A stretch of DNA of 64,000 nt from Agrypnus murinus. Lineage: Eukaryota > Arthropoda > Insecta > Coleoptera > Elateridae. The DNA lies in assembly GCA_929113105.1 (NCBI GenBank), contig OV816026.1, forward strand, positions 119,067,025 to 119,131,024, read 5' to 3'. The notes under the pieces were generated by a model that saw nothing but the letters and a program-made list of their open reading frames with translations, made no database searches and was not told where the DNA came from. A program made the position numbers and the translations under genes. Positions 22,677-33,838 of this stretch are shown here, piece after piece; positions within the stretch are counted from its first letter, which is position 1, and the number at the start of each line of letters is the position of its first letter.

Positions 22677-23542
22677 TCTCGCTGCGTACCTTGCTATCTC
22701 TCTTTCAACGAAGCAATCTGTATTATCGCCTAACAATTTACGAATATTTGCTAATAGATGTAGTGATAGTATGAATACCTCGCAGACACGCCCATTCGTG
22801 ATCTGATTGATCGATAGCTTTTATCCATACCCAGATGGTCGGTCTGTCATCTTGAAGCACGCTCTGATTAGTTCGGCCATCTTTCTCCCTACCATAGTAA
22901 AAATGAGACATCACCAGCCCTAGAATTTTATATTTCGCGGATGACTACAAGACCGCTGTATTCTAATGAAACTTTCTACCCCAAAGAGATCATGAAATTT
23001 AAAGAAACCGACAGTCTTTGACACAACCGCGAGGTTTGCAAGCTCGTCTAACCGTCGTATCTATGTCAGTAGCTGCCCTTCGTGAAGGGGTTTCGGATCT
23101 CAATGTTAAGAAAATTACGTTAAAATAAATACACACAGACTATTGAATCACGTTCAGGAATCGGAATGGTTTCTAACACTAACATGTATCAACGGACAAA
23201 TTAACTACATAAAAAGAGAAAAACCTAATTCTAATGCAGAAAATGTATAGACTTACCCTCCTCTGGCGTATCACATTTAAATTAAAAACGGAAAAACAAT
23301 AAATATTTACCACTTTTAACCACCTCACCTCACCAGGAAGAAGAAGAAGCTTGAATATTCAGTGTAAACTGACACTTTTTTAAATTTAAAAACAGTTATT
23401 ATTAATCTTTCAAGCCTCTGTTATATACCACACACGCATACAGCGTATAGAAATGGACTGACGTGAAAATTTCAAATATTTAGCTCCCTACGAGACAAAA
23501 GGAAACATTTCATTGGTGGTTTAAAAATATAATATGCCTTAG

Positions 23543-23749
23543 GCTATATACATTCCTTTAGACATTTCAAGGGGTGAAAACAAGATTCTAACCGACCCTT
23601 TGCCGAGACTTGAAATCGAGATAATTATCAGATTAAAATGCATCACTATACCCCAAAAAGGTCTAACTGACTACCTGAGACATGATGGCAGGCAGGTACT
23701 AACCCTTGAACATTTTAAACCCTTGTACAGTAAAAACAAAAGAGTATAG
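23543..23749 (+). pseudogene. Coding-looking fragment, product unknown
   Basis: A 68-codon open frame without ATG ending in TAG at 23747-23749. It contains ILTDPLPRLEIEIIIRLK and LTDYLRHDGRQVLTLEHFKP, which has the look of real protein rather than random AT-rich DNA. It begins after CCTTAG, so it could be a last exon. It is in the single-copy centre of the Polinton and may be a remnant of one of its structural genes; I cannot name it. Confidence 0.35.
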
Positions 23750-23806
23750 TCGACGACGGTTAGGTTTTAACTTATTTCCTAACGAATTTTAAAAAAAAAA
23801 ACAGAG

Positions 23807-24061
23807 AATGAACTTTTTACTTTAATCGATAATCAAACTAGGGAAATTAAAAATATAAAACTATTCCTGCTGAATCGGATATTTAACGAATTTCTTGTAA
23901 AAAGTAGGTTGTGATATTTTCCTCAAGCTGTATTATCTTTTAAAATTAAAAAACCAGGCATTATTAACACACGGCTATATTCTATAACATTCCGTTCTAA
24001 AACAGAACTTATTTTCAAGTATATGAATCTCGACGACGACAAATGGAAACAAACTCCCTGA
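23807..24061 (+). pseudogene. Coding-looking fragment with an internal stop, product unknown
   Basis: The frame runs from ENELFTLIDNQTREIKNIKL through one TGA at 23912-23914 to ELIFKYMNLDDDKWKQTP and a final TGA at 24059-24061. Continuity on both sides of the internal stop suggests a decayed gene. Its last 18 codons are repeated at about 25617-25670 as part of a direct duplication. No family recognised. Confidence 0.35.
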
Positions 24062-24288
24062 GGGTGTGTCTTGCATTCTTTTTTAAAAAAAAGGTCCACT
24101 CTGGTCTGTAACGAGGCCTACCTGCTTCGAGATTTTTGTCGAGTTTATAAATAAATGTACAAAGTTCATACTCAATAATAAAAATCTATTTGGTTTAGTT
24201 TATTAGATTCCTTTGAGAATGCATTCAATTTCAAATAAATAAAACAATTTAATTTTCTTTTCATAGAGTTTATTTTCATTGAATAAAT
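24004..24288 (+). repeat. Direct repeat of 25617-25897
   Basis: Shares TTTTCAAGTATATGAATCTC, GGTCCACTCTG and CTGCTTCGAGATTTTTGTCG, in order. A third copy of its second half is at 26397-26576. These duplications fill the centre of the Polinton. Confidence 0.9.
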
Positions 24289-24321
24289 TTTTTATTTATA
24301 AACAAATTTATTTATGTTGGT

Positions 24322-24543
24322 TTGTTCAAACGAATGACCGTAGTTATCCTATTTCTAAAATACGAAAGACGCATAATAATTAAAAGAGATATATTTGAAA
24401 TATTTATTAAACTAGGGACCACATTTAATCAATTCAGAAGTCTTATAAAATCTATACCTGACTTCGTTGATACAAAATTCAAGGACGTACTTCTTATTAA
24501 GTATTTAGTTTATATGACAATCCGACCCTACTTACATGTATAG
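24322..24543 (+). CDS. Small hypothetical frame in Polinton centre
   Basis: A 73-codon frame starting MFKRMTVVILFLKYERR and ending IRPYLHV; no domain recognised. Its second half (from SLIKSIPDFVDTKFKDVLL) is duplicated in the next tandem copy at 24932, still open. It may be the end of a larger lost gene. Weak evidence beyond openness. Confidence 0.25.
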   Translation: MFKRMTVVILFLKYERRIIIKRDIFEIFIKLGTTFNQFRSLIKSIPDFVDTKFKDVLLIKYLVYMTIRPYLHV

Positions 24544-25425
24544 GTAATTAGTTAAAATTAATTACATATAATAATTTACGCCAACATTAAAAATTTTTAA
24601 GTTTTTTTCTATCTCATTTACGAACTCTGATGCATGAAACTTTATAAGTGACATTAAATTCTGTTACGTTTTGTAATGTATTTATTATTGATTAACTATT
24701 GCATTTTGAGATGAAAATTTCAGATACGTACAAAAGGGGAAATAGCAAAATTATATCATATCCATCTTAGTAATAATAAAACTTAATCATGAAATAAGTC
24801 TCGTCATCATAACAATAATTAGTTTGCGTTCATTTCCTCAGTAAAACTAGAGATTATAAGTGTAACAAATAAATGCAAAAAAAAGCTTACCGTTGTCGCG
24901 CTATAGTAGTAGCATTAGTATTTTTACAGGACAGAAGTCTTATAAAATCTATACCTGACTTCGTTGACACAAAATTCAAGGACGTACTTCTTATTAAGTA
25001 TTTAGTTTATATGACAATCCGACCCTACTTACATGTATAGGTAATTAGTTAAAATTAATTACATATAATAATTTACGCCAACATTAAAATTTTTAAGTTT
25101 TTTTCTATCTCATTTACGAACTCTGATGCATGAAACTTTATAAGTGACATTAAATTCTGTTACGTTTTGTAATGTATTTATTATTGATTAACTATTGCAT
25201 TTTGAGATGAAAATTTCAGATACGTACAAAGGGGAAATAGCAAAATTATATCATATCCATCTTGGTAATAATAAAACTTAATCATGAAATAAGTCTCGTC
25301 ATCATAACAATAATTAGTTTGCGTTCATTTCCTCAGTAAAACTAGAGATTATAAGTGTAACAAATAAATGCAAAAAAAAGCTTACCGTTGTCGCGCTATA
25401 GTAGTAGCATTAGTATTTTTACAGG
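24435..25425 (+). repeat. 497-bp tandem duplication
   Basis: 24435-24930 and 24932-25425 are near-identical head-to-tail copies, each starting CAGAAGTCTTATAAAATC and ending GTATTTTTACAGG. Few differences, so the duplication is recent. Confidence 0.92.
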
Positions 25426-25720
25426 AGATAAAAGGGGTCGGATTTATAACGAGAAACTTACCTAAAGTGTTACACCGTTGTAAATATGCACTACGCGCAC
25501 TTTTAAAACTCTATACGTTAAACACACGCACGCAGTAAATATTATCAACACCAAAAACAAATAGTATAATTTAAAAACAATAAACCACCACGACCTGAAC
25601 AAAATATCCTATGTAAAGAACTTATTTTCAAGTATATGAATCTCGACGACGACAAAGGGAAACAAACTCCCTGAGGGTGTCTTGCATTCTTTTTAAAAAA
25701 GGTCCACTCTGATCTGTAAA

Positions 25721-27072
25721 GAGGCCTACCTGCTTCGAGATTTTTGTCGAGTTTATAAATAAATGTACAAAGTTCATACTCAATAATAAAAATCTATTTG
25801 GTTTAGTTTATTAGATTCCTTTGAGAATGCATTCAATTTCAAATAAATAAAACAATTTAATTTTCTTTTCATAGAGTTTATTTTCATTGAATAAATTAGA
25901 TTGTTGTTAAAAAAGTGTAATACTGATTAAAAGGTTTTATTAATTTGCATTTAAACTGATCTTTTCTTTAACTTTATCAAAGCAAATAATTTATAATATT
26001 TAATAGCTTGCATTGCATACAGAGGTTACTGTTTATTTTGCCCGATTAAAAGGCATTATTAATGTGCATTGAAACTGATCTTTCTTTAACTTTGTCAAAA
26101 GCAAATAATTTATAATATTTAATAACCTGCATTGCATTCAGAGGTTGCTGTTTATTTTGCGTCAATTTTTACCATCACGTAGCATCAAAGCTTTTTATTT
26201 TTAATTAAGGGTTAAGAGAGAGACAGTTCGTGAATGGTAAAAGATTTTATCTGTCCATTTGTCGCTATATGATTTCTTACCTGTTACTGTTATATTTCAA
26301 ACAATTTTAGCTCAGTTTGTTGTTTATAATAATAATCTGTCAAAGGGATTTAGTAACAATTTTAAACTCTATATTTGTTTAAATTAGCTTTGTAACGAGG
26401 CCTACTTGCTTCGAGATTTTTGTCGAGTTTATAAATAAATTTAATGTACAAAGTTCATACTCAATAATAAAAATCTATTTGGTTTAGTTTATTAGATTCC
26501 TTTGAGAATGCATTCAATTTCATATAAATAAAACAATTTAATTTTCTTTTCATAGAGTTTATTTTCATTGAATAAATTAGATTGTTGTTAAAAAAGTGTA
26601 ATACTGATTAAAAGGTTTTATTAATTTGCATTTAAACTGATCTTTTCTTTAACTTTATCAAAGCAAATAATTTATAATATTTAATAGCCTGCATTGCATA
26701 CAGAGGTTACTGTTTATTTTGCCCGATTAAAAGGCATTATTAATGTGCATTGAAACTGATCTTTCTTTAACTTTGTCAAAAGCAAATAATTTATAATATT
26801 TAATAACCTGCATTGCATTCAGAGGTTACTGTTTATTTTGCGTCAATTTTTACCATCACGTAGCATCAAAGCTTTTTATTTTTAATTAAGGGTTAAGAGA
26901 GAGACAGTTCGTGAATGGTAAAAGATTTATCTGTCCATTTGTCGCTATATGATTTCTTACCTGTTACTGTTATATTTCAAACAATTTTAGCTTAGTTTGT
27001 TGTTTATAATAATAATCTGTCAAAGGGAATTAGTAACAATTTTAAACTCTATATTTGTTTTAAATTAGCTTG
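25721..27072 (+). repeat. 676-bp tandem duplication with internal 120-bp subrepeats
   Basis: 25721-26396 and 26397-27072 are near-identical. Each unit contains two diverged subrepeats of about 120 bases (for example 25925-26043 and 26044-26160) sharing GATTAAAAGG, CAAATAATTTATAATATTTA and CAGAGGTT. No reading frame. Confidence 0.9.
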
Positions 27073-28087
27073 CTATTAAAAGTTTAAGAATGGCTACGAG
27101 AATCAGGCACTGGTTCTAAACTATGTATCCCTGAATGCTTGTAACTGTCATCTGATGACGTCATGCTCTCCATAGCTCTACCGAAGAGATCTATTGATAA
27201 AGTTAGTAGATTAGAGAAACAGACGCATAAACAATATTATTATTATTATTACTCATAACCTGGGTTTCTCAGCTATTTATCGAAGCATTGACCCGTGCCA
27301 AGGGTGAATTCCTGCTTAAGGACGACTAGCCAAGGTTAATTAGTGATGATAAAGGAAGATTGACAGGGTGATCAGCTCTACTTTGTAACCTAGGATGTTC
27401 GCCATCGGAAAGATTCGGCTTTATTCGTGTACTCTCTCGCTGATAACTATCTACCTTTTATATATATATAGTCACCCTTCTCCCTTCAACCTTAGCCATG
27501 CTAGTCTCTTCACCCTGCACCCTTAGTCATACTAGTCGCTTCACCCTTCGCCCTTAGTTGTGCTAGTAAATGAAACATCACGTGTTCTAACCTAACCTAT
27601 CTTGGATCACGCCTACTACGCTGTGATTTGTTGGCAGCCATCTTTGATTACTGGGAATCTCATACTGATGGTATTTGGAGTATAAAAAAGAAATTTGTAT
27701 GTAGCGCTATTATGTCTACCCTGAATGTCTGCAAATTCTCGTGTACGAGAATCATACACTGGTTCTAAACTATGTATCCCTGAATGCTTGTAACTGTCAT
27801 CTGATGACGTCATGCTCACTGACATAGATACGACGGTTAGACGAGCTTGCAAACCTCGCGGTTGTGTCAAAGACTGTCGGTTTCTTTAAATTTCATGATC
27901 TCTTTGGGGTAGAAAGTTTCATTAGAATACAGCGGTCTTGTAGTCATCCGCGAAATATAAAATTCTAGGGCTGGTGATGTCTCATTTTTACTAGCAAAGG
28001 GAGAAGGGCGACTATATAAAAGGGTAGATCGTTATCCGTGAGAGAGGGTACACGAAAAGTAGAAACATAATTCCTATCTGACATTAT

Positions 28088-28182
28088 TATTTCTTCTTCT
28101 TCTTCTTCTTCTAGAAAAGTTAGAAAGAGTACAGGGTGTGTGCATGAGTGAGTGAGAGAGAGAGAGACAGAGAGAGAGAGAA
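28088..28182. repeat. (TTC)n and (GA)n tracts in the right-arm-specific block
   Basis: TTCTTCTTC runs from about 28088 to 28112; interrupted GAGAGA from 28153 to 28182. Both lie in the segment absent from the left arm. Confidence 0.8.
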
Positions 28183-29144
28183 AGGCGGCAGAACTTGTAG
28201 GTAGCGAGAGATAGCTAGCTAGGTACGCAAGACATTAAACGCTAGGGGTAGGGGTTTCAAGATGATTGCCTATGGTAGGGAGAAAGATGGCCGAACCAAT
28301 CAGAGCGTGCTTCAAGATGACAGACCGACCATCTGGGTATGGATAAAAGCTATCGATCAATCAGATCACGAATGGGCGTGTCTACGAGGTATTCATACTA
28401 TCACTACATCTATTAGCAAATATCCGTAAATTGTTAGGCGATAATACAGATTGCTTCGTTGAGAGAGAGATAGCAAGGTACGCAGCGAGAAGGAGAGAGA
28501 GAGAGAGAGAGAGAGAGAGCTTCCGTCTAGTGAAAGGGATAAAAGATGATCGATCCAATCCCCCCAGAGCTAAAAATTCAAGAAGAGTGGAAAATCTAAA
28601 ATGTCGACTTCAAAATGACAAATTATAAAATACCACTGTATGTAAAATTATATTAGGGTTGTAATGGGATACCAAGAAATACGCACTGGAAATGTTTCAT
28701 TGATCGCGGTTGTTGTGAGAGAAGAGAAAAATGTAGCTAATTAATATATCAACTATATGATCAATCTCTCGATGTAAATATTATATTAGAAATTTATATA
28801 ATGGTAGAGATAGATAGAAAACTGGCGATTCGTTTATATCGAGCAAGTCTGCGATTTGCGTTTAAAGCTGAATTTCAAATTTTTAATTTGATTATTTTGC
28901 TATTACAGTATATCAATATTATAATCCATTGAAACTTTTCTGTTAAATGTGATTATGATAAATCGAAAAAAACCATTTCTTTAAATAGGTATATTTTTAA
29001 TTAAATGTCTAAAGTATGACAAAAAATACTTTTAATGCTCTAACACAGTCAACCTTTATTTAGAAGATCGGTCACATAGATAAGTGCTACCTACATTGAC
29101 AGCGCAGGTGTTCTTTTGTTCGTTAACGAGTTTCTTTGCTCAGG

Positions 29145-29147
<3 letters not shown>

Positions 29148-29208
<61 letters not shown>
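29148..29208. repeat. (GT)n microsatellite, about 30 units
   Basis: Expanded mirror of the (CA)n at 21956. Confidence 0.95.
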
Positions 29209-29212
<4 letters not shown>

Positions 29213-29616
29213 AATTAAATGGTTATCAATAGTTACATCTAAAAGTTGAATTTAAAATTTTTAATGTTGTAGTAAATTATAAAAACGACACCGAGGGTAA
29301 TAAATTTAAATTTTTATCTAATCGTGTTACTTGACAGTGCAGGTGTCGATCCCTTTTTTTTAACAATACCCTTTTTGTTCCGAAGGGTAATAAATTAAGA
29401 TTTTATCTACTCGTGTTACTTGACAGTGCAGATGTCTACCTTTTTTAATGATATCCTTTTGCTCCGACGGTAATAAATTTAGATTTTTATCTACTCGTGT
29501 TACTTTGACAGTGCAGGTGTCGATCCCTTTTTTAACAATACCCTTTTTCTTTGTTCCGAAGGGTAATAAATTAAGATTTTATCTAAAATCGTGTTCATTC
29601 GCGCAGGTTCGAAGTT

Positions 29617-29624
29617 TATAAAAG
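29617..29624 (+). promoter_or_regulatory. TATA box of the right small gene
   Basis: TATAAAAG, 154 bases before the ATG at 29778. A GT...AG pair at 29709-29772 (GTATGT, TTTTTTACATAG) could be a 64-base 5'UTR intron just before the start codon. Promoter function is inferred. Confidence 0.5.
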
Positions 29625-29777
29625 CTTAGTCAAACCCTCCTGCCGTTTTAGTTTGTTCTTGACATCGGTTACGGTGATAGTAATATTGTTATTGTTTGCT
29701 TGAACTAGGTATGTTAAAATAATCATTTATTATTCTTGTGAGTGTTAAGTTTTTGTTTATTTTTTTACATAGAAAAA

Positions 29778-30125
29778 ATGGATTTGCTAATACAACAATT
29801 GAACAAATCTCCCGTTAGCCAGAAGCCAATCAAGAAGTTATGTGATTACAAAATAAAAGAAATTGCAGAGATACTACAATTCAAAAGAGTCGTTTGCCGT
29901 GATAAGCGTCAAAGTGTGATTATTGTTGCTGAAAAGGATGTTACATTTCTAACAAAGCGAATCAACGACAAGTTAACAGATCAAAGGGTTACCGAGCTTA
30001 ACCAGCAGATTGAAGCTAAAACGATTTCTCTAGGTTTGATGTACTTGGGGAAAACAAACTGTTATGATGACTGCCTGTTTGTGGAATTAAATAAGGTACG
30101 AGTAAACATCAAGTTTATACAATAA
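29778..30125 (+). CDS. Small Polinton-borne protein, right copy (115 aa)
   Basis: Twin of the minus-strand gene at 21037-21384, in the opposite orientation, so each copy is transcribed from its own mirrored promoter toward the nearer end of the element. It differs by two residues (NKSPVSQKPIKK here). Intact, with canonical ATG in AAAAAATGG context and TAA at 30123-30125. Two readable copies in an otherwise gutted element suggest either recent duplication or gene conversion between arms. Function unknown; the layout resembles small OB-fold-like proteins (inference). Confidence 0.65.
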   Translation: MDLLIQQLNKSPVSQKPIKKLCDYKIKEIAEILQFKRVVCRDKRQSVIIVAEKDVTFLTKRINDKLTDQRVTELNQQIEAKTISLGLMYLGKTNCYDDCLFVELNKVRVNIKFIQ

Positions 30126-30345
30126 ACCACTTTTTTAATGTTCTATTGTTGTCGTTGTTGTTACAGCCCCTGGAACCACAAATAGAAAACAGAGGTCAGT
30201 CCTGAAGTCCTCAAGCACCAGCATTCTATCAACATTTTTTTTTATTATAAATTAAATGTAGCCTTAACACTATATTAATAAACATAATTTTTTTAAATTC
30301 CTATATGGCTTTATTATTTCTTCTAGAAAAGGTAGTGGTGGAAAC

Positions 30346-31057
30346 GTTTCAGCTTAGTGAAAGGATCCAATCCCTGAGTTAGCGCTAAAATTCAAATCTG
30401 GTAAGATGGTTGCTTTAAGAATGACAGATTTAAATGACATATGCAAAAATGACAAATTCAAAATGACAGATTTAAATGACAGATGCAAAAATGACAGAAT
30501 TAAAATGACATATGCAAAAATGACAAATATTTAAAATTGACTGATTCAAATTTAGCGCGCGCGCACGCAAGATGCTGTGATATAAAATGGTTGCCTCTCT
30601 GTAGTAGTAATACAGATTTCTTCTTCGTGACACGCCACCTAGTAGTAGTACACAACGCATCGATAATACAGATCCCTTCATGACGCCCTCTCTTAGCAAT
30701 ACACACTAATTGTAGCATTACGCCCTCTATTGGTAGCACTCAGTTTGCCGGTAATACAGATACCCGTAATGGCGGCGGGCGTGGTAGCCTGGCGCCAGGG
30801 CGTGGTAGAATGGAGCCAGACGTTCCAAAATGGCTGCCTTCAACCAATCAGAAGCAAGGGGAGGAGCTACAGGGGTGGGGGTTAACCAATCAGAGAGAAG
30901 TAGGCGGGGAAATCCAAGATGGCGGCGACCAATCAGAAGCAAGGGGAGGAGCTACAGGAGTGGGGGTAGCCAATCAGAAGCAGGGGGAGGAGCCATGCCA
31001 TTGGCATGCCACATGGCATGTCAATTTCTGTCTGGCCCAGGTGTCGCAATACCTACT
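30346..31057 (-). repeat. Polinton right terminal inverted repeat
   Basis: Mirror of 18356-19345, ending in CAATACCTACT directly before the GTGGTA target duplication. The CCAATCAGAAGCAAGGGGAG unit is present three times with variation. Confidence 0.88.
30844..30995. promoter_or_regulatory. CCAAT/GC/AAGATGGCGGC cluster in right terminal repeat
   Basis: Four CCAATCAGA boxes at about 30844, 30882, 30930 and 30970 alternate with GGGGAGGAGCTACAGG, GGCGGGG and one AAGATGGCGGC, a good YY1-type match. Spacing of about 40-48 bases suggests tandem growth of a promoter module. Confidence 0.5.
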
Positions 31058-31063
31058 GTGGTA

Positions 31064-31240
31064 CTCTACAAATAGAACCATTTGGACTGAATACCTCCAT
31101 GCCCTTGCGCATTGGTAAAATGTTGTGTAATAAACTTCCTGACACTCTGAAAAATTTAAGTTTAACAAATTTTAAACTTGAATTAAAAAAGATTCTCATT
31201 CAAAAATGTTATTATAGTGTTGCTCAATATTTTGATTAAT
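31064..31240 (+). pseudogene. C-terminal end of the interrupted LINE protein
   Basis: After the right GTGGTA, coding sequence typical of the extreme C-terminus of Jockey-like proteins resumes: MPLRIGKMLCNKLPDTLKN then TNFKLELKKILIQKCYY, ending at TAA 31238-31240. It belongs with the LINE body ending at 18355 and marks how the Polinton split it. Confidence 0.8.
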
Positions 31241-31522
31241 TGATAAATTATAATGTATAAATTCATTAACCCCCAACTTACTTTCATTAACCCATATATG
31301 GAAAATTAATTTAGCTACTTGAAAAAGGCTGTTATACAATGCTTGAAATGCTCTGAAATAATTACTATCATTTTTATTAACTGTATGTACCTAATTTTTT
31401 GAAGCTAATTTTTTGATTGTGAATTTTTAGATTATAGACTTTTGGAATTGTCTATTCCCATTATATTTGTGCTTGACATGTACTCGTATTACGCAATGTA
31501 AATTGTTCTTAGTATGCAATAA

Positions 31523-31553
31523 AGTTCTATTCTATTCTATTCTATTCTATTAT
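31523..31553 (+). repeat. (TTCTA)n tail of the LINE
   Basis: Five to six TTCTA units end the 3' untranslated region (31241-31522). Short tandem tails of this kind mark the 3' end of many insect non-LTR elements. Confidence 0.85.
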
Positions 31554-33833
31554 ATGGGATGCCTTGTGTTGTGTATTTGCAATAGCTCACGATAAACTTA
31601 AGGTAATAAAATTCAGTTTTATAAAATTATATATCTTTACCTTATAAGTTATAATAATATCCAAAAGATCCAATGAATAATTATTTTGTTAACAAAAATC
31701 ATTCTTTGTTGAAAATACTATTGAATTTATACCTCATTAATTTCTTTGACAAATAAGGTATTTATTCTATGAAATGAAATATAATTATTCTTATTTCATC
31801 CAAGTCTTTAATTCATTAAGTAGCAATTATTTATGTCACAAATCTATTGGTATACATTCTACTTTGAATTTATAATAATTTTCAACAGTATGTATAATAC
31901 ACCTGGCGAATTTGAACGAGGTCGTGCTGCTTAATAGGAGTCTAGCCGCTACTAGCGAGCTTTGTGTATATGAGATAAGAATGAGAATTTCTACGTCGCG
32001 CGGACTAAGCGAGGTTATGTAAAAAAATTCAATAATTTCTAGTGTTGCCAACTGTTATGCTACTTACCGAAATATCCCTAACAAATTTTATTTAAAACTA
32101 AGTAATTTTTTAATTATTTAATAACAAACTAGCGCAAATAGAAAAAATAGTATAAAGTATTCGTTTCATAAGACGTTTTAGTGCACTTGTCCTCGAACTC
32201 GTGTGCTAAAAACGTGTCTTATGAAACTAATACTTTAATATACTTTTTAATATTAGTATGCAGAGTTCCATGATTTTGCTACCTTTTTAGTATGTCAACG
32301 ATTTTCTTTTAACCTATAAAATCAAGTTTATTATATTCAACTTCGTGATAATGCTGTAATACCGGACACGACTTATCACATGCTTCATGTTCCACATTGA
32401 ATTTCAGATTTAATTTCCGTACTACATTAAGGCAGTTGCTATGTATTTATTTCATTAATTTTACTTTATTTTGCGATCCTCTGCAACGTGGACATGCTGT
32501 TTCTTTTCTGCATTCACTAGCCTTATCACCGTACCGTGGTAATTATAGCATCTTCTTACACCTTGCGCATAGAAAACTTTACATCTATCCCATCCAATGT
32601 TCACTTTTCCTTCTTTCTATAAAGATGTGTAAGTCTCACTGTCCACCTACAAATAACAGAAAAATCTCTCATATTGTTGGTTTTTTTCACTATCCATGTA
32701 GACAACCTTGATTTTTGTGTTTATGTTATTTTTCATTGGATTCTGTACCTAATTTTCTGAATATCATCTTCTTTTCTTTTTCTTGACATCTCTACTATTT
32801 TAATTCACGGTGTTCTTTGTTTAGAAACCTTATTACATTATATTTCTGATCTAAATTACTTTCCTCAGCATCCATTAATTTATGCGTGAATTCTTAATTT
32901 TTACATTCAATTATTATACCTCCGTTACTAGAACTTTTAAAACCAGCTATTTGAGGAGCTGTTGAATCGATTTTCTCCTGTATTTCCTGGTTTATTTCAC
33001 TACTTTTCTGATAGCCGTTTGTAGGTTTAATAATAACAACCGGTTCATGTTTTTTATTCTTTAATTTGTCTGCGTAACTTGTTTTATATGGCTCATTTTT
33101 TCGGTCAGCTGCTGATTAGTTTGTTCCCAAAAGAAGTATCATCTAGAACCTAGTAGTTTTCCAGAAAGTATCCAGAAGTATTAGTAGCACAGGTCAAATA
33201 ATCCACCGTCTTCACTATCTCTTTTCTTTTACATTCTCAATTGATGAGATTCGATGATTTCTTTAACTGGTTTCCCATCTTTACTTTAAGTAAATTAGAA
33301 ATTTATTGCAAAACTGACTTAATTAAATTTAATACCCTGTTTAGTATATGATCCTTGATTTTGAATAACCTGATGTATCATAGATTACTATTGAATGCTA
33401 AAGTTCTGAGCACTGAGTTTGATGAAGAAAATCCGGTTTTTGGAGAGTTTTGACATAAAGCATGTCTTTAATAATTAATTTTTTAATAACTATTCGACAG
33501 AATTGAATGTAATTTTATATGCAAGTGGATAATAGTGTTGTATGTAGTCGGAAAGTTTTTGTAATTTGATATTGTTTTTGTTTAAATTAATTTGAGCGGT
33601 TAGGTTTTTTTGTTATGCGCATTCAAACTCAGGGCTCAGAACTTTTGCATTCGGTACTAGTCAGTAATACCGAACAAACTCTTTTAAATATAATCATAGC
33701 TTATTCATTCCTTTGATTGATACTCAATAGTTATCTTATAGAAAATGTTTACATCATCTGAATCTCACATGGCTTTTCTCCGACGGAAAGAATAAAAGAA
33801 ATTAGAGCAAATTAGTACACATAACTCCTCACC
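31554..33833. other. No gene seen; AT-rich spacer with one palindrome
   Basis: Holds the palindrome at 32155-32236. A 104-codon frame at 32397-32711 has no recognisable domain and is probably chance. Confidence 0.45.
32155..32236. repeat. Palindromic repeat, about 33-bp arms
   Basis: AAAGTATTCGTTTCATAAGA at 32155 pairs with TCTTATGAAACTAATACTTT ending at 32236; inner parts are TTTTAGTGCAC and GTGTGCTAAAA. The loop is about 15 bases. Probably a small MITE. Confidence 0.8.
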
Positions 33834-33838
33834 ATCTC

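Larger units (their letters stand above)
20991..23065 (+). repeat. Inner inverted arm, left
   Basis: Reverse complement of 27815-30170 at very high identity. Starts GGGGCTGTAACAAC at the polymerase break and ends near GACATAGATACGACGG (complement). The right copy holds an extra block of about 270 bases (28000-28270) and a longer GT tract. Confidence 0.9.
27815..30170 (-). repeat. Inner inverted arm, right
   Basis: Mirror of 20991-23065. Between the arms only a few substitutions are seen over the small gene. Right-only material is 28000-28270, which contains TTC and GA tracts, and a longer (GT)n. Confidence 0.9.
18356..31057. mobile_element. Polinton/Maverick-derived giant palindromic element inside a LINE
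   Basis: Polintons are large self-synthesising DNA transposons that carry a protein-primed polymerase and integrase. This 12.7-kb copy has tips AGTAGGTATTG and its complement, a perfect GTGGTA duplication, long terminal inverted repeats, and a fragment of polymerase B. Typical family size is 15-20 kb; integrase, packaging ATPase, protease and capsid are not recognisable here. Outer inverted arms are 18356-19345 and 30346-31057; inner arms are 20991-23065 and 27815-30170. The unpaired centre (23066-27814) is AT-rich with tandem duplications. The LINE sequence continues on both sides, confirming the borders. Without integrase the copy is non-autonomous. An alternative is that part of the symmetry is an assembly artefact. 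Confidence 0.88.

Noticed and set aside
22497..22806. Ser/Leu- and Arg/Glu-rich proteins
   Set aside because: They are translations of the (CT)n/(GA)n microsatellite.
30472..30942. Several overlapping minus-strand frames in the right terminal repeat
   Set aside because: They run through the TGTCATTTT array and CCAAT repeats and are shadows of repeat DNA.
18356..31057. Intact DNA virus or functional Polinton
   Set aside because: Only a polymerase fragment and small frames remain; no integrase, ATPase, protease or capsid is recognisable.
32397..32711. 104-aa protein
   Set aside because: Composition follows the local T-rich DNA; no domain, no promoter, no homologous repeat.
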